Source: Nocardioides seonyuensis
GTDB lineage: Bacteria; Actinomycetota; Actinomycetes; Propionibacteriales; Nocardioidaceae
Direction: 5' to 3'
NCBI RefSeq assembly: GCF_004683965.1
Contig: NZ_CP038436.1
Span: 806,001 to 870,000, forward strand
Length of the DNA stretch: 64,000 nucleotides
Shown here: in pieces, positions 1 to 9,755 of the stretch
Layout of the letters: every line of letters begins with the position of its first letter
How positions within the stretch are numbered: position 1 is the first letter of the stretch
The notes under the pieces: model-generated
What the model was told of the DNA's origin: nothing
What the model saw: only the letters and a program-made list of their open reading frames with translations
Database searches by the model: none
Program-made: the position numbers and the translations under genes

Positions 1-801
<801 letters not shown>

Positions 802-811
802 GGAGATCACC

Positions 812-1939
812 ATGGACTTCACCTACGACGACGAGCAGATCGCCCTCCGCGACGCCGTGCGCGGCCTCCTGGCGAGGAAGTACTCCGACTTCGAGCAACG
901 CCGCCGGCAGGTGGCCGAGGACCCCGGCTTCGACGAGAGCCTGTGGGGCGAGCTCGCCGAGATGGGTGTCCTCGGGCTGCCGTTCTCCGAGGACGACGGC
1001 GGCATGGGCGCCGGTCCCGTCGAGGTGGCGATCGTCGCCACCGAGCTCGGCCGGGTGATCGCCCCCGAGCCCTTCCTCTCCTCGGTCGTGCTGGCCGGAG
1101 GCCTCGTCGCACTGGCGGGCACCCCGGAGCAGCGCACCGAGGTCCTGGGCTCCCTCGCCTCCGGCGAGCGGGTGCTGGCCCTTGCCCACCTCGAGCCGGG
1201 AGACCCGGTCACCGCCACCCCCTCGGGCGACTCCTGGACCTTGTCGGGCGTCAAGGAGCCGGTCGTCCACGGCGCTCGGGCCGACCAGGTCGTGGTGAGC
1301 GCGACGCGGCCCGACGGCAGCCTCGGGCTGTTCCTCGTCGAGGGCGACGCCGCCACGCGCGCCGGCTACTCGTCGTACGACGGGGGGCGCGCGGCGCGGA
1401 TCTCGTTCGAGGACACCACCGCCGTGGCGCTCGGCGACCCGGAGACCGACGGGGCTCCCCTGCTGGAGCAGGCCCTGGCGGGTGCTCGCATCGCCGCGTG
1501 CCACGAGATGCTCGGCGGGATGGAGGTGGCCCTCTCGGCCACCACCGACTACCTCAAGAGCCGCAAGCAGTTCGGGGTCACGCTCAACACCTTCCAGGCC
1601 CTGAACTTCAGGGCTGCGGACATGTACGTCTCCCTCGAGCTCGCCCGCAGCACGGCATTGTGGGCCTCGATGGTGCACGCGACGGGCGACGCCGCTGCGA
1701 CCCGCGAGGCGGCCGCGCGCGCCGGCCTGCACGTCGGCAAGGCCGCCCGCCACATCGGGCAGGACGCGATCCAGCTGCACGGCGGCATCGCGATGACTGC
1801 GGAGTACCTCGTCGGCAACATCACCGCCCGCCTCACCGTGCTCGAGCGCTTCCTCGGTGACGGCGACCACCTGTCGGTCCTCGCCGCGGGCATCGATGAC
1901 CATGCCGCCCTCGACCCGATCCCGGAGCCCACCGCATGA
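812..1939 (+). CDS. Acyl-CoA dehydrogenase family protein, probable partner subunit
   Basis: 375 residues. The ATG at 812 follows AGGAG at 801-805, which overlaps the previous stop. An N-terminal helical domain (about 1-115), a beta domain (about 120-215) and a C-terminal helical domain can be traced, with RKQFGVTLNTFQAL and IQLHGGIAMTAEY as C-terminal family signatures. The beta domain is divergent, lacking a clear SEP..GSD loop, as in the less active subunit of heteromeric actinobacterial enzymes. It probably acts with the upstream dehydrogenase. The stop overlaps the next start (ATGA at 1936-1939), so the three genes are likely translationally coupled. Confidence 0.9.
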   Translation: MDFTYDDEQIALRDAVRGLLARKYSDFEQRRRQVAEDPGFDESLWGELAEMGVLGLPFSEDDGGMGAGPVEVAIVATELGRVIAPEPFLSSVVLAGGLVALAGTPEQRTEVLGSLASGERVLALAHLEPGDPVTATPSGDSWTLSGVKEPVVHGARADQVVVSATRPDGSLGLFLVEGDAATRAGYSSYDGGRAARISFEDTTAVALGDPETDGAPLLEQALAGARIAACHEMLGGMEVALSATTDYLKSRKQFGVTLNTFQALNFRAADMYVSLELARSTALWASMVHATGDAAATREAAARAGLHVGKAARHIGQDAIQLHGGIAMTAEYLVGNITARLTVLERFLGDGDHLSVLAAGIDDHAALDPIPEPTA

Positions 1940-2901
1940 GCGAGCTCGATCCCCGCCTCGACCCCCAGCTGGCAGGGCTCCTCGCCCTGGTCCAGGGCAG
2001 TGGCGCGCCCCGCATGCACGAGGTCACCCCCGACGAGGCAAGAGCCATGTTCCGGGCGATGACGGTCGACTTCCGCGACCACTCCCGCGTCCCACAGCTG
2101 GAGTCCGTCACCGAGGCCACGGTGCCGGGCGGCGACGGCGAACGGCCGGCGCGGATCTACCGTCCCCGTGCCGGCGACCTGCCGACGGTGGTGTTCTTCC
2201 ACGGGGGCGGCTGGGTGATCGGCGACCTCGACACCCACGACCTCACCTGCCGCACGATCGCCTCCCTGTGCGACGCCGTGGTCCTGTCGGTGGACTACCG
2301 GCTCGCTCCTGAGCACCCGTTCCCGGCGGCGGTGGAGGACGCCCTCGCGGCCACGCGCTGGGCCGCCGACCACACCGCCGAGCTGGGCGGGTCCGACGTG
2401 CTCGCCGTCGCCGGCGACAGCGCGGGTGGCAACCTGTCGGCGGTGGTCGCCCAGGAGCGGCGCGATGCGGGAGAACGACTGGACGCCCAGCTGCTGATCT
2501 ACCCCGGCACCGACATGCTCGCCGAGCTGCCCTCGCGCACCGAGAACGCCGAGGGCTACTTCCTCGACATGCCGACCATGACCTGGTTCGCCGTCAACTA
2601 CCTCGGCGCCGAGACCGACCCCGCCCAGCCGCGCCTCTCGCCGCTGCGTGGCGACCTCGCCGGCGTCGCGCCCGCGGTCGTCGTGGTCGCCCAGTTCGAC
2701 CCGCTGCGTGACGAGGGCACGGCCTACGCCGAAGCCCTCGCCGCCGCCGAGGTGCCGGTCCTGGTCGAGGAGTTCGACGGCCTCATCCACGGGTTCGTCG
2801 ACATGGGACAGCACTCCGTGGCCGCCCAGCAGGCGATCGAGGAGACCTGCCGGTTGTTCCGCGCCCTGCTGCATCCGGCCGACTCCGGCGCCGAGGAGTG
2901 A
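1936..2901 (+). CDS. Alpha/beta hydrolase, HSL-type carboxylesterase
   Basis: 321 residues of the hormone-sensitive-lipase family. The oxyanion motif HGGGW is at 89-93 and the nucleophile elbow GDSAGG at 160-165 (Ser162). The acid is probably the Asp in AQFDPLRDEG and the base the His in GLIHGF. It would hydrolyse short-chain esters or lactones in the cytoplasm. It is coupled by an ATGA overlap to the dehydrogenase pair, so a role in the same acyl or ester catabolic route is likely, but the substrate cannot be read. Confidence 0.9.
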   Translation: MSELDPRLDPQLAGLLALVQGSGAPRMHEVTPDEARAMFRAMTVDFRDHSRVPQLESVTEATVPGGDGERPARIYRPRAGDLPTVVFFHGGGWVIGDLDTHDLTCRTIASLCDAVVLSVDYRLAPEHPFPAAVEDALAATRWAADHTAELGGSDVLAVAGDSAGGNLSAVVAQERRDAGERLDAQLLIYPGTDMLAELPSRTENAEGYFLDMPTMTWFAVNYLGAETDPAQPRLSPLRGDLAGVAPAVVVVAQFDPLRDEGTAYAEALAAAEVPVLVEEFDGLIHGFVDMGQHSVAAQQAIEETCRLFRALLHPADSGAEE

Positions 2902-2902
2902 A

Positions 2903-3481
2903 GTGACCGTCCCCGACGAGTCCGACCGGCGCCCCATGCGGGAGCGGATGCTCACCGGCGACCTCTACATCGCCGACGACCCGGCGATCGCTGCCGACTC
3001 CGCCCGCGCCATGGACCTGTGCCACCGCATCAACACCGCCCACCCGAACGACCGCGACCTCGTGCGCGGGCTGTTCACCGAGCTGCTCGGGCACTACGGC
3101 GACGGCGCCGAGATCCGTCCGCCGTTCCGTTGCGACTACGGCTACCAGACGTCCTTCGGAGCGCGATCCTTCGCCAACTTCGGCCTCGTCGTCCTCGACG
3201 TCGCCCGGGTGACGATCGGCGAAGACGTCCAGATCGGCCCGAACGTGCAGCTCCTCACCGCCACTCACCCCTTGGAGCCCGGCCCTCGCCGGGACAAGTG
3301 GGAGGCTGCCGAGCCCATCACCATCGGTGACAACGTGTGGCTCGGCGGCGGGGTGATCGTGTGCCCCGGCGTCACGATCGGTGCCGACACGGTCGTGGGG
3401 GCGGGGTCCGTCGTCACGCGGGACCTCCCCGCCGGCGTCGTCGCCGTCGGCTCGCCGGCACGGGTGGTCCGGGAGCTGTAG
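2903..3481 (+). CDS. Sugar O-acetyltransferase (maltose acetyltransferase-like, LbH fold)
   Basis: 192 residues from the GTG at 2903, which lies just after the esterase stop and its GAGGAG. The N-terminal segment RERMLTGDLYIADDP matches the Mac domain of maltose/galactoside acetyltransferases. Then come left-handed beta-helix hexapeptide repeats (VTIGEDVQIGPNVQLLT, ITIGDNVWLGGGVIV, VTIGADTVVGAGSVVT). The acetyl-CoA acceptor His is in TATHPLEP. It would transfer acetyl from acetyl-CoA to a sugar hydroxyl. It sits at the 3' end of the acyl-CoA dehydrogenase/esterase run. Confidence 0.88.
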   Translation: MTVPDESDRRPMRERMLTGDLYIADDPAIAADSARAMDLCHRINTAHPNDRDLVRGLFTELLGHYGDGAEIRPPFRCDYGYQTSFGARSFANFGLVVLDVARVTIGEDVQIGPNVQLLTATHPLEPGPRRDKWEAAEPITIGDNVWLGGGVIVCPGVTIGADTVVGAGSVVTRDLPAGVVAVGSPARVVREL

Positions 3482-3509
3482 GTCGGTCCTCGCCTGCCGG
3501 TTGCCGCGC

Positions 3510-4244
3510 TCACAGCCCCGTGCGGTGCCGCACCCACACGTTCGGCTCGACGTACACCGCCGTCCCGTGCTCGGCGTCGCACAGCACGGGGGCGAGCGCG
3601 CCCGGCACCTCCACTGGGCCTGTCCGGTCGAAGGGCAGCCCGGTCCACTCCCGCCACTCCTCCACCGTGCCGGGGATGACCATCGACCGAGGCGCCACCT
3701 TCTCGATGGTTCCGCCGGCGCGGACGTGCACCCGGAGCCACGGGTCGCGGGGCAGACCGTCCTCGCGTGTCCGGAGCGCATAGGCGCTCATCGGCTCGTC
3801 GACGTCCTTCTTGCCGTTGGGTCGAACGGGAGCGAGGAGCTCCCGATGGCCCAGTCGCTTCGCGTTGTCGCGCAGGGCGACGACCAGACGTCCCGAGAGT
3901 CCAGTGCCCTGAAGGCCCGGGACGATGGCGATCTCCACGGCTGAGACCGCGTTCGCCTCCTCGCCACCGAGCCTCGTCAGCAGGCCGCTCCGGATCGCTT
4001 CGTCCCAGCCGGCGTCGGGAAGCTCTTCGTCGGGAAGCCTGAACGGCACCGAGTGCGCCTTGGCCACGAGCCGACCGTCGCCGTCACGGCACACCAGCAC
4101 GTACTCCGCGAAGTGCTCCACCGACGCGTAGTAGGCGTTCCCGATGGGGTCGTGCTTCATGAACTCCGGCCACGAGGTCTCCATGTGCCAGAAGACGTCC
4201 ATGACGTCCGGGTCGTCGGCCAGCGTGCCGATGGTGAGCTCCAT
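3510..4244 (-). CDS. GNAT-family N-acetyltransferase-like protein
   Basis: 244 residues. A GNAT fold is suggested by VSAVEIAIVPGLQGTGLSGRLVVALRD at about 100-125: motif A of the acetyl-CoA site with a degenerate Q/R-x-x-G-x-G/A loop, here QGTGLSG. The N-terminus, beginning MELTIGTLADDPD, and a long C-terminal tail of about 80 residues extend the basic fold. It is convergent with the sugar acetyltransferase. The acceptor is unknown. Confidence 0.7.
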   Translation of the reverse strand: MELTIGTLADDPDVMDVFWHMETSWPEFMKHDPIGNAYYASVEHFAEYVLVCRDGDGRLVAKAHSVPFRLPDEELPDAGWDEAIRSGLLTRLGGEEANAVSAVEIAIVPGLQGTGLSGRLVVALRDNAKRLGHRELLAPVRPNGKKDVDEPMSAYALRTREDGLPRDPWLRVHVRAGGTIEKVAPRSMVIPGTVEEWREWTGLPFDRTGPVEVPGALAPVLCDAEHGTAVYVEPNVWVRHRTGL

Positions 4245-4337
4245 CCGTGCATTTCACCAGAGGACGGCCCGGAGCTGTCACCCTGTTCGGCGACGCTCAG
4301 GGTCCGGTGTGAGTGACTGGCGCAGTAGGGTTCCTCC

Positions 4338-4496
4338 ATGACGGCAGCAAGGGGACGCACCTCCGACCGCGACTTCAGCTCACTCCCGCCGGCGGTGAAG
4401 ATCGGGGACACCCTCGCCAGCATCGACACCGATCGCGTGCCCGACTCCGACGACGTCCGGAACATCGACCAGCACAGCGCGCTGCGCGAGGACTGA
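4338..4496 (+). CDS. Small hypothetical protein, 52 residues
   Basis: A short ORF beginning MTAARGRTSDRDF and ending in the acidic tail HSALRED. It has no membrane segment or signal. It starts 93 bp from the divergent GNAT gene and has GC-rich third positions like real genes here. I do not recognise it; it may be a small regulatory or stress protein. Only codon use and position support it. Confidence 0.45.
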   Translation: MTAARGRTSDRDFSSLPPAVKIGDTLASIDTDRVPDSDDVRNIDQHSALRED

Positions 4497-4555
4497 GTCC
4501 CCTCGGCTCGGAGGGTGGAGGCAACCCACCGCCCTCCTGGTGCGTCTACACAGTC

Positions 4556-5209
4556 GTGAGGACTCTCGGGACGGCACCCGTCACACTTCTGCTCATCGCC
4601 TTGCTCGGTGCCTGCGGCACCGACGAAGACTCCGCCACCGCGCCCGGTCTCCGGGCCGAGGAGCCCGCCTCCTCCAGCTCGCCCACCACCCCGACCCGAC
4701 CCGAGAGCACGACGCTCCAGCTCGGAAGTCTGGACGTGGTCGGAAGCTGGGAGACGGGCGAGCTCCTGGGCGAACGCATGCCGGCCGGTACGGCGTACGG
4801 CGTCCCGCAGGTCGTCTACGCCGTCGCAGACACTGCCTCGACGCAGGGGGACGCCTTGGTCGCCCTTGGCCTTCAACAGGGGGACCGGCTGTTCCGGACT
4901 CTTCCCGCGCTCACGCCCGAGAAGGAGGAGGCAGCCGACGGGATCGACCTGTATGGCGGCAACCTGGCCGACGGCAACTACGAGCTGGTCGGGGCGGTCC
5001 CCGGCACCGTGACCGTCTCGATCGAAGGTCCCGACGGCCGCTCGACCGAGGCGACGTCCCAGAGTGGCGCCGTGCTCCCGGGCTGGACCGTCTTCCACCA
5101 CCGCGGAACATGGCGCCCTGGCTGGGACCAGGTCCAGCTCGCTCCCGTCGCGGTCACCACGGACACGGGTGCGCGGGTCGAGGTGCGCGAGCGCAGCTGG
5201 AGCGGCTGA
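4556..5209 (+). CDS. Putative secreted lipoprotein
   Basis: 217 residues from the GTG at 4556. It begins with a short positive N-terminus, a hydrophobic run (VTLLLIALLGA) and the lipobox LGAC with Cys20, followed by an acidic Ser/Thr/Pro-rich linker, so it should be diacylglycerol-anchored on the outer face of the membrane. The mature part (about 60-217) is a beta-rich module of unknown function; the stretch GNYELVGAVPGTVTVSIEGP suggests an Ig-like fold. The start lacks a close Shine-Dalgarno, so its exact position is uncertain. Confidence 0.7.
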   Translation: MRTLGTAPVTLLLIALLGACGTDEDSATAPGLRAEEPASSSSPTTPTRPESTTLQLGSLDVVGSWETGELLGERMPAGTAYGVPQVVYAVADTASTQGDALVALGLQQGDRLFRTLPALTPEKEEAADGIDLYGGNLADGNYELVGAVPGTVTVSIEGPDGRSTEATSQSGAVLPGWTVFHHRGTWRPGWDQVQLAPVAVTTDTGARVEVRERSWSG

Positions 5210-5264
5210 CCCCCTACCCCACCGCTCGCGCCGAACTCGGCGACATGCTGCCCTCACCTGCGCG

Positions 5265-6533
5265 TCAGGACTCCTGACGCTTCTCCACCTCGGGCAGGGT
5301 CCGACCCACGACGACGCCGAGCAGCCCGAGCAGGGCGAGGAAGACCAGCGCGAATCCTGGGCCGAGCATCGCGAGCGCACCCGACACCGCGCCCGCCACG
5401 AGCAGGAGGACGCCCATCGCGGTGTTGGCCACGGCGACGTACTCCGTGCGCCGGTCCCCTTCGGCCATGTCGACGACGTAGGTCTTGCGGGCCACCCGCA
5501 CGGCCGTGTGGGTCAGCATGAGCAGGAGATAGGTGAGCGGGTGGAGCAGCGACCACTCCTCCACACCGGGTGACCGGGCGAGGGCGAGGTAGGCGAGCAG
5601 GATCACCGACGCCAGCCCCGAGCCCCAGATCATCAGCCGACGGGAGGACCGGTCGGCCAGCCCTCCGAACCACCGGCCGCCGACGAGGCCGGCGATCCCC
5701 TGGGCGATCACGAACGGTCCGAGCCCGCTGAGGCCCACCCCGCCCTCGGCTGCCGCGATCGACACGACGAACGGCGGGCTGAGGGCCGAGACCAGGAGCA
5801 GCGTCCGCACCACGACGAACCGCCGGAAGGTCGCGTCGTTCCTGAGCAGCGACCACGAGGAGGCGACCCAGCCCGAGGACGAGGAACCGGGCGCGGACTC
5901 CGGCACCGGCTCGCGCACGCCGGCGAAGACCAGCGCCGCGACGACCCACAGCACCGCCGCACCCACCAGCAGCGCCGCCAGCAGCCCGACGCGCACCGAG
6001 GAGCCGCCGAAGACCTGGACCGCGACGCCGAGCGTGATGGCCGCCCCTCCGGCCGCCACGACCTCGAGCCCGTTGATGCGCCCCCGCCGCCCCTTCTCGA
6101 TCGTGCGGCCGAGCACGTCCTTGCCGGCGAGCGAGCAGAGCGCGCGCGAGGTGGCGAAGGCCGCCAGCGCCAGCACGATCCCGACACCGGCCACCACCCC
6201 CGTGGTGAGCCACGCCAGCAGCGCCATCGCCGCGACCGACGAGGCCTGGCCGAGCGCACCGGCGACCCAGATCCACTTGCGCGCGCGATGACGTCGTACC
6301 CACGGTGTCATCGCCGCCTGCGGCAGCATCGAGCCCGACTCGCGGATCGGCACGAGCAGGCCCAGCAGGAACCCGGGCGCGCCGAGGCCGGTCAGCAGCC
6401 AGGGCAGCACGCTCTTGGCGTTGACCACCTGGTCGCCGGTGCCCTGCAGCGCGTTGGCCACGACCTGCCGCAGGCCGTTGCTGCGCTCGTGGGCCGGGCC
6501 GGCCTCCTCGTGCTGGACAGCCGACTCGTTCAC
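5265..6533 (-). CDS. MFS-type transporter
   Basis: 422 residues with about 10-12 hydrophobic segments. A positively charged cytoplasmic loop PWVRRHRARKW follows the second segment, and GGRWFGGLADRSSRRLM is a motif-A-like loop in the second half. The GTG start (6533) overlaps the stop of the upstream flavoprotein gene (GTGA at 6533-6530), so it is the last gene of the aldo/keto reductase, flavoprotein, MFS operon. The open frame continues upstream to 7298, but that part is shadow of the flavoprotein gene. Substrate unknown. Confidence 0.82.
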   Translation of the reverse strand: MNESAVQHEEAGPAHERSNGLRQVVANALQGTGDQVVNAKSVLPWLLTGLGAPGFLLGLLVPIRESGSMLPQAAMTPWVRRHRARKWIWVAGALGQASSVAAMALLAWLTTGVVAGVGIVLALAAFATSRALCSLAGKDVLGRTIEKGRRGRINGLEVVAAGGAAITLGVAVQVFGGSSVRVGLLAALLVGAAVLWVVAALVFAGVREPVPESAPGSSSSGWVASSWSLLRNDATFRRFVVVRTLLLVSALSPPFVVSIAAAEGGVGLSGLGPFVIAQGIAGLVGGRWFGGLADRSSRRLMIWGSGLASVILLAYLALARSPGVEEWSLLHPLTYLLLMLTHTAVRVARKTYVVDMAEGDRRTEYVAVANTAMGVLLLVAGAVSGALAMLGPGFALVFLALLGLLGVVVGRTLPEVEKRQES

Positions 6534-7936
6534 AGGCGCTCCGCGAGTCGTCGCGCCGCGATCTGGAGGATGTCCCAGGCCGTCGAGAACGGCGGTGCAT
6601 AGGCCAGGTCCATCCAGGCGAGGTCGTCGACGGTCCCCTCGCTCCACAGCACCGCGGCCGCGGTGTCGACCCGCTTGCCGGCACCGTGCCCGCCCACGAC
6701 CTGCACCCCGAGCAGCCTTCGCGTCGAACGGCACGCCAGGACCCACACCGAGATCGGCTCGGCCTCGGGCATGTAGCCGCTCGCGGTCGTCCCCTCGGTC
6801 ACCAGCGCGACTGCGTCGTAGCCGGCGTGCTGCGCCTCCTCGAGGCCGAGTCCGGTGCGCGCGATCTCGAGGTACTCCCCGCACGCCGCGAACCGCGTGA
6901 TGGAGGTGTCGACCACCCCGGGGAACGCCAGGGAGCCGCCGGCGAGGTTGTCGCCCAGCACACGCCCCAGCTTGTTGGCGTGGGTGCCGAGGGGGCGGAA
7001 CACCGTGCGATCGTCGATGCGCCGTCGCACCTCGCAGCAGTCGCCCGCCGCCCAGATGCCCGGCGCCACCCGGCCGTGCTCGTCGGGGAGCAACGCCCCG
7101 TTGTCGCCCATCGGCAGGCCCGAGTCGCGGAGGAACCCCGTCGCGGGCCGCACCCCGATCGCGAGCACCACGAGGTCGGCGTCCCGGCCACCACCCTCCC
7201 AGCGGACGCCGGTGGCCCTGTGCCCGCCGCTCTCGCCCGTCGCGGTCTCCAGCCCCGTCACCTCGACACCCAGCACGACCTCGGCACCGGCGTCGCACAT
7301 CGCGATGGCGACCTTCTCCGACATCTCCTCCTCGAGCAGGGCGAGCCCGCGTCCGCGTGTGACCACGGTGACGCCCAGGCCTCGCCGCAGGGCCGCCTCG
7401 GCCACCTCCACGCCGACGTACCCAGCACCCACCACGACGACGTGCGCACCCTCGCCTGCTGCCTCGAAGCGGCTCTCCCAGGCGGCCCCGTCGTCGAGGG
7501 TCTTCACCGGCCCGACGTTGACGTACGGCGTCCCGTCCGGCCGCAGCGCCCAGGCGGGCACGATGGCGGGCGCACCGGTGGCGACGACCAGCTCGTCGTA
7601 CTCGAGGGTCTCCTCGTCGACGTCCTGCCCGCCGCGGACAGTGACCGTGCGCGAGGTGACGTCGACCGCGACCGCCTCGGTCCCGAGCCGCATCTCGATC
7701 CCCGCCTCGCGGTGCTGCTCGACGGTGCGTGCCACGAGCTCATCACCGGACTCGACGTCACCGGCCATCCAGTAGGGGATCCCGCACGCGGAGTACGACG
7801 TGTGGGCGCCCTTGTCCACCACGGTGACCTGCAGCGACCGACCGTGGCTCCCTGCGGTGCGCAGTGCCTGGTGGGCGGCCGACATGCCGGCAGCATCGGC
7901 ACCGATCACGAGGACCCGGGTGGCGTCGCTGCTCAT
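6530..7936 (-). CDS. FAD-dependent pyridine-nucleotide-disulfide oxidoreductase (CoA-disulfide reductase/NADH oxidase-like)
   Basis: 468 residues. The FAD Rossmann motif is IGADAAGMSAA at 11-21. The active-site segment SACGIPYW at 49-56 has the single redox Cys51 typical of CoA-disulfide reductases and NADH oxidases. A second Rossmann motif, VVVGAGYVGVEVA, binds NAD(P)H, and the C-terminal dimerisation domain is intact. It would reduce CoA disulfide, a persulfide or O2. The ATG at 7936 overlaps the upstream aldo/keto reductase stop (ATGA), and the 3' end overlaps the MFS start. Without a fused rhodanese domain its in vivo substrate is open. Confidence 0.9.
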   Translation of the reverse strand: MSSDATRVLVIGADAAGMSAAHQALRTAGSHGRSLQVTVVDKGAHTSYSACGIPYWMAGDVESGDELVARTVEQHREAGIEMRLGTEAVAVDVTSRTVTVRGGQDVDEETLEYDELVVATGAPAIVPAWALRPDGTPYVNVGPVKTLDDGAAWESRFEAAGEGAHVVVVGAGYVGVEVAEAALRRGLGVTVVTRGRGLALLEEEMSEKVAIAMCDAGAEVVLGVEVTGLETATGESGGHRATGVRWEGGGRDADLVVLAIGVRPATGFLRDSGLPMGDNGALLPDEHGRVAPGIWAAGDCCEVRRRIDDRTVFRPLGTHANKLGRVLGDNLAGGSLAFPGVVDTSITRFAACGEYLEIARTGLGLEEAQHAGYDAVALVTEGTTASGYMPEAEPISVWVLACRSTRRLLGVQVVGGHGAGKRVDTAAAVLWSEGTVDDLAWMDLAYAPPFSTAWDILQIAARRLAERL

Positions 7937-8997
7937 TCCTCGGTCTGCTTCGCCCACAGGTTGATGCCGGAGTCGACGGCGTACCGGTCGATCTCGGCCA
8001 GCTCCTCGTCGCTGAGCGGAGGCGCGTCCAGGGCATCGAGGTTGACGTCCAGCTGCTCGACGCTGGAGGCACCGATCACCGCACTCGTCACACGGCGGTC
8101 ACGCAGCACCCACTGGAGGGCGAGCTGCGCGAGCTTCTGCCCACGCCTGCCGGCGATCTCGTTGAGCGCGCGCACCCGCTCGAGGACGCCGTCCTCGAGC
8201 CCCGCGAGGGTGGAGTCCTCGCGTGCCGCACGGGAGTCGGCGGGGACGCCGTCGAGGTAGCGGTCGGTCAGCAGGCCCTGCGCCAGCGCGGTGAAGACGA
8301 TGCAGCCCATGCCCTGTGCCTCGAGCTCGTCGAGCAGGCTGCTCCCGTGCTGCTGGGGTGTCTCGATCCAGCGGTTGAGCATCGAGTACGAGGGCTGGTG
8401 GATGAGCAACGGCGTGCCCAGGTCACGGGCGATGGTCGCCGCCTCCTGGGTCTTGGCCGCCGAGTAGGAGGAGATGCCGGCGTAGAGCGCTCGGCCGGAC
8501 CGGACCGCCGTGTCCAGGGCCATCATGGTCTCCTCGACAGGCGTGTCCGGGTCGAACCGGTGGCTGTAGAAGATGTCGACGTAGTCGAGCCCGAGCCGTG
8601 CCAGCGACTGGTCGAGCGACGCCAGGACGTACTTGCGCGACCCGCCGCCCTGCCCGTAGGGCCCGGGCCACATGTCCCAGCCGGCCTTGGTCGAGATCAC
8701 GAGCTCGTCGCGGTAGGGCTTGAAGTCGTCGGTCAGGTAGCGCCCGAAGTTCTCCTCCGCACGGCCGTAGGGAGGGCCGTAGTTGTTGGCCAGGTCGAAG
8801 TGGGTGACACCGCGGTCGAACGCCCGGCGCAGGATCGCGCGCTGGGTCTCCTCGGGCCGGTCGGTGCCGAAGTTCTGCCACAACCCCAGCGAGAGCGCGG
8901 GCAGCTTGAGCCCGCTGCGTCCGCAGGAGCGGTAGTCCATCCCGGCTCCGTCGTCGTCGTACCGGTCGGGTGCTGCTTCGTAGCCCATGCCCATCAT
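7933..8997 (-). CDS. Aldo/keto reductase (L-glyceraldehyde-3-phosphate reductase / YghZ type)
   Basis: 354 residues, about 15 longer at the N-terminus than the family core, which begins MDYRSCGRSGLKLPAL. The catalytic tetrad is present: Asp in THFDLANNYG, Tyr in the same segment, Lys in ISTKAG and His in FYSHRFDP. The long loop with PYGQGGGSRK is typical of the YghZ/Mgr subgroup. It would reduce aldehydes or ketones with NADPH. First gene of a three-gene coupled operon. Starts at 8997, 8994 or 8988 are all possible. Confidence 0.88.
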   Translation of the reverse strand: MMGMGYEAAPDRYDDDGAGMDYRSCGRSGLKLPALSLGLWQNFGTDRPEETQRAILRRAFDRGVTHFDLANNYGPPYGRAEENFGRYLTDDFKPYRDELVISTKAGWDMWPGPYGQGGGSRKYVLASLDQSLARLGLDYVDIFYSHRFDPDTPVEETMMALDTAVRSGRALYAGISSYSAAKTQEAATIARDLGTPLLIHQPSYSMLNRWIETPQQHGSSLLDELEAQGMGCIVFTALAQGLLTDRYLDGVPADSRAAREDSTLAGLEDGVLERVRALNEIAGRRGQKLAQLALQWVLRDRRVTSAVIGASSVEQLDVNLDALDAPPLSDEELAEIDRYAVDSGINLWAKQTEE

Positions 8998-9050
8998 CTT
9001 GCCCTGACAGCGTGCGAGGCATGCTTGCCGCCACGGCGTACCGTGACGAG

Positions 9051-9752
9051 ATGGGCCGAGCAGCACCGCTCCTCGCCGGCATCGTGCTCCCGCTCGTCGT
9101 CGGTGTGGCCGCCTGCTCGGACCAGGCGCCTGCGCGACCCGACTCGGAGCCGACGCGCACCTCCCCCACCCGGACGTCGGCGACCCCCGCGCCGGCCACT
9201 CCCGAGAGCGCGACCAGCCCGCTGCCGGCCGCCACCCCGGAGCCCAGGCGCTCGTTCGTGACCATCCCGGCACTCGGCCTGCGCGACTTCCCCGTCGTGC
9301 GCTACTGGGGATCGCCCGACGACGCTCCCGGCACGCGGATCCAGAACGCCGGCGACATGGCCTCCCCCCGAGGGCCTCGTGGCGGGGTCGGGCCCGGCGA
9401 GGTGGGCAACTTCATCGTCACCGGCCACCGGCTCACCGGCACGGCACCCCTGCGCCGCTCCCCCTCGTTGCGACGCGGTGCACGTGTGCTGGTGCGCAGC
9501 GGCGACACCGTGCACGTCTACGAGGTCCGGCGCACCCGGTGGACGTCGTTCCGCGAGCCGGCGTCCCTCGCCGCGCAGCGGGCAGCCGTGCCGGGACGTC
9601 CCGGCGTCGAGGCGACGCGGCCGATGATCACGATCTCCACCTGCGCGACGCTCGAGGACCATGCTGCGGGCAACTACTGGGCCGACGAGTTCGACAACCC
9701 CGAGCACCGCATCGACAAGATCGGGGTGCTCGTCGCGACTCGCCCGGCCTGA
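9051..9752 (+). CDS. Sortase (class E/D-like) with lipobox-type N-terminus
   Basis: 233 residues. The N-terminal hydrophobic stretch ends in VAAC (Cys22), followed by a Pro/Thr-rich linker of about 40 residues and the sortase beta-barrel. The catalytic His is in NFIVTGHR (His126), the Cys in TISTCAT (Cys198) and the Arg probably in PEHRI (Arg220). Sortases cleave and transpeptidate sorting signals such as LPXTG. I see no LPXTG-type substrate among the neighbours, so it probably serves a dispersed substrate or is a housekeeping enzyme. The lipobox is unusual: most sortases are held by an uncleaved signal anchor. It is convergent with the methyltransferase, with 3 bp between stops. Confidence 0.87.
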   Translation: MGRAAPLLAGIVLPLVVGVAACSDQAPARPDSEPTRTSPTRTSATPAPATPESATSPLPAATPEPRRSFVTIPALGLRDFPVVRYWGSPDDAPGTRIQNAGDMASPRGPRGGVGPGEVGNFIVTGHRLTGTAPLRRSPSLRRGARVLVRSGDTVHVYEVRRTRWTSFREPASLAAQRAAVPGRPGVEATRPMITISTCATLEDHAAGNYWADEFDNPEHRIDKIGVLVATRPA

Positions 9753-9755
9753 TCG

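Noticed and set aside
1549..2955. 468-residue minus-strand ORF over the dehydrogenase and esterase genes
   Set aside because: It lies entirely opposite two recognised genes, has no family features and shows the composition of a GC-rich shadow.
6534..7298. Extension of the MFS gene to 677 residues
   Set aside because: The added part is antiparallel-frame shadow of the flavoprotein gene; the GTGA overlap gives the real start.
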